From a virus: a DNA stretch of 64,000 nucleotides. The position numbers were made by a program, and so were the translations under genes. The stretch lies in the IMG/VR virus record IMGVR_UViG_3300020469_000008, positions 1-64,000 of that record; one strand, given 5' to 3'. The notes under the pieces were generated by a model. That model was not told the DNA's origin. It made no database searches and worked only from the letters and a program-made list of their open reading frames with translations. Shown here in pieces: positions 37,422 through 45,894 of this stretch (positions are counted from its first letter, which is position 1; each line of letters begins with the position of its first letter).

Positions 37422-39046
37422 TGGCGCGCCTGAGTAAACAAGCACAAGTAAAAGAAATAATAAGGTGTGGTAAAGATCCAAACTATTTCTTTAAAAATTA
37501 CTTGAAGATACAACATCCTGTTAGGGGTTTGATACCGTTTCAAATGTACCCCTTTCAGGAAGAGTGTGTTGAAGAATTTAACGACCACAGATTTAACATT
37601 ATACTTAAGTCACGTCAGTTAGGAATATCAACGCTCACTGCTGCTTACTCAGTTTGGATGGCAATATTTAAAAAAGAAAAGAATATTCTTATTATTGCAA
37701 CAAAACTTAAAGTTGCTCAGAACTTTATCATCAAAGTAAAGACTATGATTCGTTCTTTACCAAAATGGTTGCTACTTCCAGAGATTGTATCCAACAACAA
37801 GCAAGAGATAATGTTCTCGCACGGTTCACAAATTAAAGCAATTCCAACTTCAGATGATGCCGGACGATCTGAGGCATTGTCACTTCTCATTATAGATGAG
37901 GCTGCTTTTGTTAGAAACTTTGACACGATTTGGACAGGTATCTATCCCACAATCTCAACGGGTGGTCGGGTCGTAATTTTGTCAACACCCAATGGAGTTG
38001 GAGGTCAATATCACAAACTATATACAGAAGCTGAAGCTGGTGTTAATGAGTTTAATCCTATTAAGCTCATGTGGGATGTGCATCCAGAACGCGGTGAAGA
38101 GTGGTTTAGTCAAGTAACAGCAAACTTATCTAAAAGACAAATAGCACAAGAATATTTGTGTGACTTTGCTATCTCTGGAGAAACGTACTTAGATACGAAT
38201 ACATTAGAATGGATCAGCAAGATTGTCGAAGCTCCGAAAATGAGAGAAGGCCCAGATAACAACGTTTGGATATGGAAGCAACCATTAACAGAACATGAGT
38301 ACGTTATATCTGCTGATGTATCTCGAGGTGATGCAAAAGACTTTTCTACTTTCCATATTATTGACGTTAATGAATCAGAGGTTGTTGCTGAGTATAAAGG
38401 AAAAATTCGTCCTGACACTTTTGCCGAACTCATTAATACGTACGGAATGAAGTACAATAAGGCTTTAGTATGTCCAGAAAACAATAGTTACGGATATGCA
38501 ACAATATTAAAGTTGCAAGAATTAAAGTATCCTCGACTGTATTACCGACGTAGAAAAGGCGCGTATATCGGCAATTACGTTCCACAACAAACGCCAGATG
38601 TAGCCGGTTTTAACACAAACGGAAAAACACGTGGGACAGTTTTGGCAAAGTTAGAAGAAGTTTTAAGAAATAAACAACTCGCAGTATACTCTAGTAGGTT
38701 TTATGAGGAATTGAAAGTGTTTGCTGTAGGTTCAGACGGTCGTGCTTCAGCACGTCGCGGTTACAATGATGATTTAGTCATGAGTTTGGCAATTGGGACG
38801 TGGTTGTTTGATGCATCAGCTGACTACAGTAAAAACTCAAAAGCTTTAAACGATGCAATGTTAAAAGCAATGTCTCGGAATGCTACGCCTTACGGTGACA
38901 CGCCTGAAGCTGTGACAGCACCAATCAGTATTTTTGGTAGAGGTAGTGTTTCAAGTCAAAATAGAGATACAGGGCCTAGAAAGAGTGAGTTTACAAGTAA
39001 AGCTAGGGATAAAATTAACATAAAAGACCATAAATGGTTGTTTTAG
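37421..39046 (+). CDS. gp17: Terminase large subunit, T4 gp17-like
   Basis: 541 aa. I chose the ATG at 37421, overlapping the previous TGA, over the TTG just before it. The ATPase part has MYPFQEECV (Q-motif-like), Walker A variant SRQLGIST (64-71), Walker B LLIIDEAAFV near 155 and the coupling motif VILSTPNGVGG. The nuclease part has VISADVSRGDAKDFSTFHII near 297 and RRGYNDDLVMSLAIGTWL near 445, giving the RNase-H-type acidic residues. It is the packaging motor that docks on the portal, encoded next. T4 gp17 is about 610 aa; this one is somewhat shorter. Confidence 0.9.
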   Translation: MARLSKQAQVKEIIRCGKDPNYFFKNYLKIQHPVRGLIPFQMYPFQEECVEEFNDHRFNIILKSRQLGISTLTAAYSVWMAIFKKEKNILIIATKLKVAQNFIIKVKTMIRSLPKWLLLPEIVSNNKQEIMFSHGSQIKAIPTSDDAGRSEALSLLIIDEAAFVRNFDTIWTGIYPTISTGGRVVILSTPNGVGGQYHKLYTEAEAGVNEFNPIKLMWDVHPERGEEWFSQVTANLSKRQIAQEYLCDFAISGETYLDTNTLEWISKIVEAPKMREGPDNNVWIWKQPLTEHEYVISADVSRGDAKDFSTFHIIDVNESEVVAEYKGKIRPDTFAELINTYGMKYNKALVCPENNSYGYATILKLQELKYPRLYYRRRKGAYIGNYVPQQTPDVAGFNTNGKTRGTVLAKLEEVLRNKQLAVYSSRFYEELKVFAVGSDGRASARRGYNDDLVMSLAIGTWLFDASADYSKNSKALNDAMLKAMSRNATPYGDTPEAVTAPISIFGRGSVSSQNRDTGPRKSEFTSKARDKINIKDHKWLF

Positions 39047-39054
39047 GATGAAAA

Positions 39055-41022
39055 ATGGCAAATAATGACAGAAATTTATTTAAGCGCTTAACAAGGCTTT
39101 TTAGAAGTGGGCCAGTTGTCAAGCGTAATGTTTTAAGAAATGCAGACAAAAACTACACATCAACAGCGTTTGACCAGTTTAGAAAAAATCAGTCGCAAGT
39201 GTATAGTAATGCAATGTCTGCATATGGTACGTATGACAGAATGGCACGTTACTCTGATTTTTCAGAAATGGAATACACACCTGAGATTGCTAGTGCACTG
39301 GACATATACTCAGAAGAAGCAGTTTCTGCAGATGAAGCGGGTAAAACCTTACACATTTATTCAGATAATACAAAGATTAGACAAATACTTACTGAGCTAT
39401 TTTATGATACACTTAATGTTGAATTTAATATGTCTTCATGGGTGAGAAATCTAGTAAAATACGGTGATTGCTTTCTGTTTAATGATGTTCATCCTAAACA
39501 CGGTGTAATTAATTGCATGCCTTTGCCTATATCAGAAGTAGAAAGAGAAGAAGGTTTTGATCCTAACGATCCTATGGCAGTTCGTTTTAGATGGGTAACA
39601 CAGGGTAATCAGGTATTAGAAAACTGGCAAGTATCACATATGAGGCTTTTAGGAAACGATGCATTTTTACCTTACGGTTCTTCTATTTTGGAACCAGCAA
39701 GAAGAATATGGCGCCAGATGATTTTATTAGAAGACGCAATGATGGTGCACAGAATTGTTAGAGCACCTGATCGCCGTGTTTTTTACATTGATGTTGGTAA
39801 TGTACCTCCCGAAGAGGTTGCAAATTATATGGAACAAGCACAGTCATCGCTTAAACGTACTTCTATTGTTGACAAGAACAACGGTCGGGTTGATTTACGA
39901 TATAACCCACTTTCTGTTGATGAGGACTATTTTATTCCTGTTCGAGGTGGAGAAAGTGGGACAAAAATTGATGTTGTGGGTGGCCAGACAATTCAAGGTG
40001 AAACACAAGACGTAGAATATATTCAAAAGAAATTATTTGCTGCTCTTAAAATACCGAAAGCTTACTTGGGTTATGACGAGGGTTTAGGCGCCAAAGCAAC
40101 ACTATCACAAGAAGATATACGATTTAGTAGAACAATTGCCAGAATTCAAAGAACAATCTTATCAGAGATGAACAAGCTTGCAATTGTTCATCTATATTGT
40201 AACGGATTTAGCGATGAAGATCTACTAGACTTTAAATTAATGTTGTCAAATCCGTCGACAATTGCACAACAACAAAAATTAGAACTGTATAAGTCTAGAT
40301 TTGATGCTGCTGGTGCTGCCTTAGGTGTTTCTGGTGTTGTTGATAGAATTTGGGTGCAAAAAAACATACTAAGGTTTACAGACGAAGAAATCAAAGCAAT
40401 TCAAAGCGGTCTTCGTCAGGACAAAGTCTCTGACTTAGAAATTGAAGCCACACAGATAACAGCTCCTGAAGGGCCGGAAAATCCAGCAGCTGGTGCACCT
40501 CAATTTGACGGAGGAAACGTTGAACTTGGTGGTGGTGGTATTGATTTAGGTGCACTTTCTGAACAGCAGTCAATAGAGGATGATGAATTTCCAATTCGTG
40601 TTCAAAAATTAATTGAGCTCAATGTTGGTGCTTTAGAAGAAGAAGAAGATGATGATGACGATTTAAACAAAAGTAGCACTGATAATTCAAGCTCTTTAAG
40701 GACAGGTGTTAATCCGTCCTTAAAGACTAGACGCAGAGATGATCCTGTTGACGCCGGAATGAGCAAGTTAAATTATGATCTAAAAGCATCGATTAAAGCA
40801 CCAAAGGCACCTTCTGCTAAAGATTTGCTTGAGTCAGATGATGATTTTAATATTGAAGATTATCTAGACGAACAAATAGTTGTTAATGCAACAATGAATA
40901 ACACATTAAAGTCGACATTACAGCGTTTTGATAATACTTATGGTACGCAACAACGCAACGTTAAGAATTCCATTATAATTTCTGAGAACAATTCTTCAGG
41001 AGAGGACACAGATGAAACATAA
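39055..41022 (+). CDS. gp20: Portal protein, T4 gp20-like
   Basis: 655 aa, GGATG before the ATG. Recognised from ARYSDFSEMEYTPEIASALD, ALDIYSEEAVSADE, DRRVFYIDVGNVPPEEVANY and IQKKLFAALKIPKAYLGYDE, all characteristic of the T4-type portal. It forms the dodecameric ring for DNA entry and the start site for head assembly. It is longer than T4 gp20 (about 520 aa); the extra ~150 C-terminal residues are acidic and low-complexity (LEEEEDDDDDLNKSS, then SSLRTG). The end overlaps the next gene by 11 bases. Confidence 0.92.
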   Translation: MANNDRNLFKRLTRLFRSGPVVKRNVLRNADKNYTSTAFDQFRKNQSQVYSNAMSAYGTYDRMARYSDFSEMEYTPEIASALDIYSEEAVSADEAGKTLHIYSDNTKIRQILTELFYDTLNVEFNMSSWVRNLVKYGDCFLFNDVHPKHGVINCMPLPISEVEREEGFDPNDPMAVRFRWVTQGNQVLENWQVSHMRLLGNDAFLPYGSSILEPARRIWRQMILLEDAMMVHRIVRAPDRRVFYIDVGNVPPEEVANYMEQAQSSLKRTSIVDKNNGRVDLRYNPLSVDEDYFIPVRGGESGTKIDVVGGQTIQGETQDVEYIQKKLFAALKIPKAYLGYDEGLGAKATLSQEDIRFSRTIARIQRTILSEMNKLAIVHLYCNGFSDEDLLDFKLMLSNPSTIAQQQKLELYKSRFDAAGAALGVSGVVDRIWVQKNILRFTDEEIKAIQSGLRQDKVSDLEIEATQITAPEGPENPAAGAPQFDGGNVELGGGGIDLGALSEQQSIEDDEFPIRVQKLIELNVGALEEEEDDDDDLNKSSTDNSSSLRTGVNPSLKTRRRDDPVDAGMSKLNYDLKASIKAPKAPSAKDLLESDDDFNIEDYLDEQIVVNATMNNTLKSTLQRFDNTYGTQQRNVKNSIIISENNSSGEDTDET

Positions 41023-41851
41023 TAAAAAAAGAAACGTAGGTATTATATACGAGCTTTTATTAAATCATATTAGTACAAAGCTTCTGGAAGGGAAGAAAAG
41101 AGAAGCAAAAACTGCAACTAAATTAATTGAAAAGCACTTTAAAAAAGGCACAGAGCTTTACAAAGAATTTAGGCTTTTTAACGCGCTTGCGAAATCAGAT
41201 ATAACACAAACACATGTTGTTGCATCAATATTAAATGAGGCAAAAATTGCTAGCAGAAATCTTAACGAAAGACAGTTAGAACGTGAAAAATCATCGCTAC
41301 TTAAAGACATAAACTATAAAATTAATGAGAAAGATTTCTATTATAGAAGTATTGACAATTATCGCGATCTAGGTTTAGTTCAACTGACACTCAATGAGTG
41401 GCGCAAAGATGATAGAGATATTAAGCGTCTAGTCGACTTCGAAACACGATTGGGTGCATTAATGTTAAAAGAGAAGAATAAAGTAAATGAGCAAAAGTAT
41501 GATGCGTCTCACAGTGACAGATTGGTTTTAAAGATCATGACTGAAAAATTTAATAAACGTTACGGTGAAGAACTAACCAGAGATCAACAAAAAATTATTG
41601 AAGGTTATGTTTTCTTATCTGATAAGGAACCTGACAATTTAAAAAAGTTTTTTGAAACCAAAAAAGAAGAAGCTTTGAACAGTTTAGAAAACTTTGAAGA
41701 TATATCTGATAATCGTTACTTGTTATCAAAATTGGACGAAGTTCGAAAGAAAATTAATAATTTACCCTCTAATGACATTAACGATGCAAATGTTGTTAAG
41801 TTTTTGACTCTTACAAAGATGATAAATGAAATTAAAAAGGAGATATCATAA
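41012..41851 (+). CDS. Helical head-assembly protein between portal and protease
   Basis: 279 aa, CAGGAGAGG upstream within the portal gene. Nearly all helical and strongly charged (LLEGKKREAKTATKLIEKHF ... LLSKLDEVRKKINNLP), with no enzyme motif. T4 has its small prohead-core genes 67 and 68 in this place. ASILNEAKIA contains an [L]-x-E|A site of the kind cut by gp21. A core or scaffold-assistant role is inferred from position; I do not recognise homology to gp67/gp68. Confidence 0.5.
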   Translation: MKHNKKRNVGIIYELLLNHISTKLLEGKKREAKTATKLIEKHFKKGTELYKEFRLFNALAKSDITQTHVVASILNEAKIASRNLNERQLEREKSSLLKDINYKINEKDFYYRSIDNYRDLGLVQLTLNEWRKDDRDIKRLVDFETRLGALMLKEKNKVNEQKYDASHSDRLVLKIMTEKFNKRYGEELTRDQQKIIEGYVFLSDKEPDNLKKFFETKKEEALNSLENFEDISDNRYLLSKLDEVRKKINNLPSNDINDANVVKFLTLTKMINEIKKEIS

Positions 41852-41852
41852 T

Positions 41853-42455
41853 ATGTCTGCAGAATTAAATGTTTTAAGAGAATGGACACCTATTTCTTGT
41901 TCAAAGGAAATGTTAAAGGAATCCCGCGAGCAATATGGAAAAATAATGTTGACGGGAATCATCCAAAAAGCAAACACCTTAAATCAAAATGGGCGAGTAT
42001 ATCCTAAGCCGATTCTAGAAAGAGAAATAATGAATTACCAAAAGATGATTCGTGAAAATAGAGCGCTGGGAGAATGCGATCATCCTGATTCGTCTGTAGT
42101 TGAATTAAAAAATGTATCACATATTGTGAGAGAAGCTTACATGCAAGGTGATGATGTCTATGGTAAGATAGAGATACTAGACACTCCTAGCGGTAAAATT
42201 ATACAGTCTTTAATTGAAAGTGGCATTACGCTTGGTATTTCATCACGTGGCGTAGGCTCAACTGTATCACAGGGTGGTAATCAGGTTGTACAAGACGATT
42301 TCCAGTTAATTTGTTTTGATATGGTGTCTGAACCGTCAACTCCCGGTGCATTTATGCTAAAGGAGCACAAAGTTTTAAGAAAAGATTTAGATAAAATTTT
42401 TAACCAAACAGATAAAATCGATAGAATGTTTAATGAGATTCTGAGGTGGGAATGA
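41853..42455 (+). CDS. gp21: Prohead core protease, T4 gp21-like
   Basis: 200 aa, starting at the ATG after AAAGGAGATATC rather than at an upstream in-frame start. The herpes/T4-type serine protease layout is visible: NGRVYPKPILEREI, then GECDHPDSSVVELKNVSHIV (catalytic His) and ITLGISSRGVGS (catalytic Ser). gp21-family enzymes assemble inside the prohead and cleave scaffold, capsid and internal proteins at [L/I]-x-E. That rule matters here because the same pattern ends the leader found on many small proteins. It overlaps the next gene in an ATGA. Confidence 0.88.
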   Translation: MSAELNVLREWTPISCSKEMLKESREQYGKIMLTGIIQKANTLNQNGRVYPKPILEREIMNYQKMIRENRALGECDHPDSSVVELKNVSHIVREAYMQGDDVYGKIEILDTPSGKIIQSLIESGITLGISSRGVGSTVSQGGNQVVQDDFQLICFDMVSEPSTPGAFMLKEHKVLRKDLDKIFNQTDKIDRMFNEILRWE

Positions 42456-42982
42456 ATAGTAAAAGCAAGACAGCACTCAAAAATATTGTTAAAGAATGTT
42501 TAATTGAAATATTGGCAGAAGGTTTGGTAGGTAATAACAAAGCTACACTTAGAGAAGCGAGAGAGCTTCGTGGGACCATACAAGAGTCATATGAGAAAAA
42601 CGCGAGTCGAAGAATTGTTGAAACAAAATTCCAACAACCAACCCAAGTTACAAAATCGCGACAGACTGCACAACGAAGACCGTCATACTTAGATAGTATT
42701 AAGATGGGTGTTGATTCAGCTTCAGAAAGACAATCAAGCATGATTAAAAATACAGTTAAAAATTTAACCAATGATCCAGTTATGAGTGATATATTAGCTG
42801 ATACTGCTATGACAACCCTACAAGAACAGAAAGAGGGGTCTAGACCATCTGGTCCAAGCGTAATGGCAGGGGGAGATCAAGCAGCAAAAATTGTTGATCA
42901 ATCGTCACCTGACGAGTTGTTCGGGGGTCAAGCTAGTAAATGGGCTGATTTGGCATTTTCACCATCAATTAGAAAGGGATAA
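42452..42982 (+). CDS. Head-assembly protein with leader-like N-terminus
   Basis: 176 aa; start at the ATG five bases after GAGG. The N-terminus SKTALKNIVKECLIEILAEG resembles the shared leader and contains V-K-E (13-15) and L-A-E|G (21-24), both good gp21-type sites. The rest is polar, with RRPSYLDSIKMGVDSASERQ in the middle and SSPDELFGGQASKWADLAFS near the end. Not recognised. Its place between protease and scaffold suggests a prohead core or internal head protein. Confidence 0.55.
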   Translation: MNSKSKTALKNIVKECLIEILAEGLVGNNKATLREARELRGTIQESYEKNASRRIVETKFQQPTQVTKSRQTAQRRPSYLDSIKMGVDSASERQSSMIKNTVKNLTNDPVMSDILADTAMTTLQEQKEGSRPSGPSVMAGGDQAAKIVDQSSPDELFGGQASKWADLAFSPSIRKG

Positions 42983-43026
42983 ATTTCTTTTTAGTCGATA
43001 GTTATTGATGACCCCGGAGGTAGATT

Positions 43027-43239
43027 ATGCGTCGTATTATTAAGTTAACACCTGCAGCCATTCAAAGAATAATTGTAGAAGAAAAAGAAAAATTACAAGT
43101 TGAAAATAAGCAAAAGCTTTTAGAACAACTTAGACTACTTAAAAAGATTAAAAATAGACAAATTAATTCACTTAGTGAAGCCAAGCAGCTTCATAACATG
43201 AAGAAAAAATTAATTAAGTCGATTAAAGGTGAAAAGTAA
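43027..43239 (+). CDS. Small coiled-coil core protein with leader-like N-terminus
   Basis: 70 aa, very strong CCCCGGAGG ribosome site. The N-terminus LTPAAIQRIIVEEKEKL matches the leader (I-V-E at 16-18). The remainder is a Lys/Glu/Leu-rich helix (KLLEQLRLLKKIKNRQINSL). Size, charge and position recall T4 gp67, a small prohead-core protein cut to fragments by gp21. Homology is not shown. The stop overlaps the next ATG (TAATG). Confidence 0.55.
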   Translation: MRRIIKLTPAAIQRIIVEEKEKLQVENKQKLLEQLRLLKKIKNRQINSLSEAKQLHNMKKKLIKSIKGEK

Positions 43240-43736
43240 TGCCTGAACAAAGACAAACTATTGTAGAACCTTCAGCCGCGCCAACTAAAAGTAAAGGTGC
43301 AAGAAAAGATCTTAATGTTAGGTCTTCGTTCCCTAACTCACCAATTCACTCCGGTGAGCTCACTGACCAAGAAAGAAGAAAGCTTTTTCAAGAATTAGCC
43401 CTTGATGGTACTGTTACGGGCGGTCACGGAGTTAACTCATACAACAGAGACTTTAAAGATGCACCAGACTTAACACAGGTTGAAACAGGTGGCGGTGGTT
43501 TACCTGCATCACCTTTTGTTCCTAATCTTACATCTCCCGGTCCAGGTAGTGTTAACGCAGCAGATATGCCTGAATATAGTGGAGAATTACCGGATCCGGA
43601 GTTTAATGTTGAGTTTGGTAGCGGCCAAGGTGGTTTAGTTTCCCCATCAAAAACTTCTGCTGAACTAGCTAAACAAGGTACACTAGGTACTTATATTTCC
43701 GGTCGATCATATCAAGGTTCTGATGGGAAAGCGTAG
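43239..43736 (+). CDS. Head-cluster protein, Pro/Gly-rich, unknown
   Basis: 165 aa, one-base overlap with the gene before. Low-complexity and Pro/Gly/Ser-rich (GGGGLPASPFVPNLTSPGPG), with one helical stretch, GELTDQERRKLFQELALDG. No motif I recognise. It lies within the prohead gene run and its end overlaps the start of the next gene by 14 bases, so it is probably expressed with them. Confidence 0.5.
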   Translation: MPEQRQTIVEPSAAPTKSKGARKDLNVRSSFPNSPIHSGELTDQERRKLFQELALDGTVTGGHGVNSYNRDFKDAPDLTQVETGGGGLPASPFVPNLTSPGPGSVNAADMPEYSGELPDPEFNVEFGSGQGGLVSPSKTSAELAKQGTLGTYISGRSYQGSDGKA

Positions 43737-44337
43737 TAATCTATACGAAATTTATTTCGGACCAATATCAAGAAAAGGTCATGGTTACGGTGTAGATGGA
43801 AATGCATCAAAAATATCACTTGGAAGCGAGTATCCTCTTGGAGGTAATTTTGGTATTTACGATGAACCTGATGTTTACGATGTCGAAGATGAAGAAGATA
43901 TTGATAACGCAGATATAATTTCCAAAGTAGACGGTCAAAAACCGTATGTTGACATTGGGCACAAAGGTAACAGGATGAGTAATTTTACCGGTGCATACAC
44001 AAATCTTGCAGAAGAAAAGCATACAACGACTGCTGTACAAGGTATATCACCAAATATGACATATCGCACTTCAAAAGGTGGGAAGGCTACAAAGACAGCA
44101 GGAAATCCAACATCGTATCCTAAAATATATCAACGGCCGAGAGTAGACATGACAGCCACACAATATGGTACGTCAAGGGCGCCGTTGCCCCGACACAATC
44201 AAATGGATGATAACCCAATATTTTCATTAGATGATTTATTAGATAAGCACGAAATGTCACTAGTCAAACACACTAATAACGTTAATAGAATAAGAAATAC
44301 AATAAATGAGATAAATGATAATTTTTATGATATTTAA
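43723..44337 (+). CDS. Head-cluster protein, unknown
   Basis: 204 aa; the ATG lies inside the previous gene with GG(T)TCTG only weakly resembling a ribosome site. The N-terminus MGKRSNLYEIYFGPISRKGH is followed by an acidic Asp/Glu stretch (VYDVEDEEDIDNADII) and a basic, disordered middle. The C-terminal 40 residues form a helix (SLDDLLDKHEMSLVKHTNNV). No known motif. Position suggests a head protein. Confidence 0.5.
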   Translation: MGKRSNLYEIYFGPISRKGHGYGVDGNASKISLGSEYPLGGNFGIYDEPDVYDVEDEEDIDNADIISKVDGQKPYVDIGHKGNRMSNFTGAYTNLAEEKHTTTAVQGISPNMTYRTSKGGKATKTAGNPTSYPKIYQRPRVDMTATQYGTSRAPLPRHNQMDDNPIFSLDDLLDKHEMSLVKHTNNVNRIRNTINEINDNFYDI

Positions 44338-44344
44338 TAATCAG

Positions 44345-44355
44345 CTAAATAATTA
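44345..44355 (+). promoter_or_regulatory. Late-promoter-like element before scaffold gene
   Basis: CTAAATAATTA, 25 bases before the scaffold ATG. The identical 11-mer precedes the gene at 48617, at nearly the same distance (23 bases). Resembles the T4 late consensus TATAAATA. Confidence 0.4.
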
Positions 44356-44379
44356 AATGTAGAGCAAGAGGTTTATAAA

Positions 44380-45852
44380 ATGAGTAAACTATTCGAAGAA
44401 GCAATAGCAGATGCAAAAAAACTCAAAGAGGTTGCAGAAGAAAACGCAAAAAAAGCGATTCTAGAATCTGTAACACCTCAAATTAGAGAGTTTATCGAAG
44501 AACAATTATTAGAAGAAAACAAAGAGGAAACATACTCGTTAAAAGATGAGAATAAAGACGAAATGTTTGATACTCTTGAAGAAGAAGTTTATCTTGACGA
44601 GAGCGCTTTGGCGTCCTTAGTTGAGCTAATTGGTGAAGATAATTTAGATTCCCTAAATGAGTCTAAGTCACAAGAAGCACTTTTTAGTGCTGTAAAAGGT
44701 GCAGTTGCCACAATGGACGACGACCAACGTGAACAACTGTTAAATTTATCGCACAAATTAAATGAAAGTGCTAATCATTTATCTAAGACAGAAAAAGGAG
44801 AAAACATGTCTAAGAAATATTATGAAGTTGACCTTAGAGCACTGAGGGAAGCATTAGAAGAAGACGCATATGATCAAACTGATGAGACTATGCATGAAGA
44901 AGAAACTGATATGGCAGAAAAGGCAGATGATGAGTTAAAAGAACTTTACGAAGAATTTTCTGCTTTACTAGAACAAGACGAAGAACCAGAAGCTGATGTA
45001 GAAACCCCAGAAGCGGGTGCAGCAGCAGAAGGCGGAGAAGACATGATTGCAAAAGACGAAGTTGAAGATGCAATTCGTGCTCTTTTAGATGATTTAGCAT
45101 TAGATCTTGAAGACGAAGGCGCAGGAGCAGAAGGTGGAGCTGCTGAGGCTCCAGCCGGCGATGAGGCACCTGAATTTGATTTAGCTGCTGCTATGGGCGG
45201 TGGTGATGATGAAGAAACTTTAAACGAAGTATTTGAAGTTGATCCTCGTGTTTTACGTCAAGAATTAGGAAGAATTAGAAGAATGGTTGCTGAAGGTAAA
45301 GTTGATCACCACTTCGGTGGTAAAGGTGGCGGAAACGCTGGAGTCGACGGATCTTACGGTGGTAAAGGAAAACAAAACGCTGGCGTTAACGGCGCATTTG
45401 GTGGTGGTAAGGAAGGACAAGATGCTTTCACAAACCCACCCCAGATAAACAAACTTAACGAGGCAATTCGCCAACTGAGACGTCAAAATCGATCTCAGAA
45501 CGAGAAACTGAACAAATACAGAGGAGCTGTTAATTCTCTTCGTGAACAGTTGGAAGATCTCAATTTATTCAATGCAAAGCTTTTGTATGTTAACAAATTG
45601 TTGCAAAACAAAGGCCTGAATGAGAGTCAGAAGAAGTCTGTTATTAAGGCTTTGGATGAAGCACAATCTTTGACTGAAGCAAAATCTTTGTATAAGTCAC
45701 TAACTGAAACGTTTAGTCGTGGCGGTGAAAGAAAAACAATCTCAGAATCTCGTGTTCTTGGAAGTTCTTCTCGACCAACCACTTCTTCTCAGTCAAGCGC
45801 AACATCTAATAACGGTGAGTTAAGTAGATGGCAACGTTTGGCCGGTTTATAA
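44380..45852 (+). CDS. gp22: Prohead scaffold protein, T4 gp22-like
   Basis: 490 aa, AGAGG before the ATG. Very acidic and helical. The C-terminal segment LEDLNLFNAKLLYVNKLLQN and the following SQKKSVIKALDEAQSLTEAK are the conserved part of gp22-type scaffolds. Internal repeats: YEVDLRALREALEED (about 147-161) and FEVDPRVLRQELGRI (about 285-299), and two GGKG..NAGV.G..GG units near 310-345. Many [L]-x-E sites (LNES, LNEA, LTEA, LTET, ILES) fit destruction by the prohead protease before packaging. T4 gp22 is about 270 aa, so this is much longer. A strong internal start is noted separately. Confidence 0.8.
   Translation: MSKLFEEAIADAKKLKEVAEENAKKAILESVTPQIREFIEEQLLEENKEETYSLKDENKDEMFDTLEEEVYLDESALASLVELIGEDNLDSLNESKSQEALFSAVKGAVATMDDDQREQLLNLSHKLNESANHLSKTEKGENMSKKYYEVDLRALREALEEDAYDQTDETMHEEETDMAEKADDELKELYEEFSALLEQDEEPEADVETPEAGAAAEGGEDMIAKDEVEDAIRALLDDLALDLEDEGAGAEGGAAEAPAGDEAPEFDLAAAMGGGDDEETLNEVFEVDPRVLRQELGRIRRMVAEGKVDHHFGGKGGGNAGVDGSYGGKGKQNAGVNGAFGGGKEGQDAFTNPPQINKLNEAIRQLRRQNRSQNEKLNKYRGAVNSLREQLEDLNLFNAKLLYVNKLLQNKGLNESQKKSVIKALDEAQSLTEAKSLYKSLTETFSRGGERKTISESRVLGSSSRPTTSSQSSATSNNGELSRWQRLAGL
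44794..44808 (+). promoter_or_regulatory. Strong internal ribosome site and in-frame ATG in the scaffold gene
   Basis: AAAGGAGAAAAC directly precedes an in-frame ATG at 44806 (residue 143 of the scaffold). Translation from here would give MSKKYYEVDLRALREALEED and about 348 aa, equal to the scaffold without its first 142 residues. The site is as good as those of the real genes around it. Nested scaffold products are known in other phages (for example lambda Nu3 within C), but use here is unproven. Confidence 0.5.
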
Positions 45853-45854
45853 AA

Positions 45855-45864
45855 ATAAATAAGA
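45855..45864 (+). promoter_or_regulatory. Late-promoter-like element before the capsid gene
   Basis: ATAAATAAGA, 31 bases before the major capsid ATG, inside TATAAAAATAAATAAG. Identical 10-mer at 23530 and 52123. T4-late-like core. Confidence 0.45.
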
Positions 45865-45894
45865 ACTCAAACTATTCAAAAAAGGAGAATTAAC

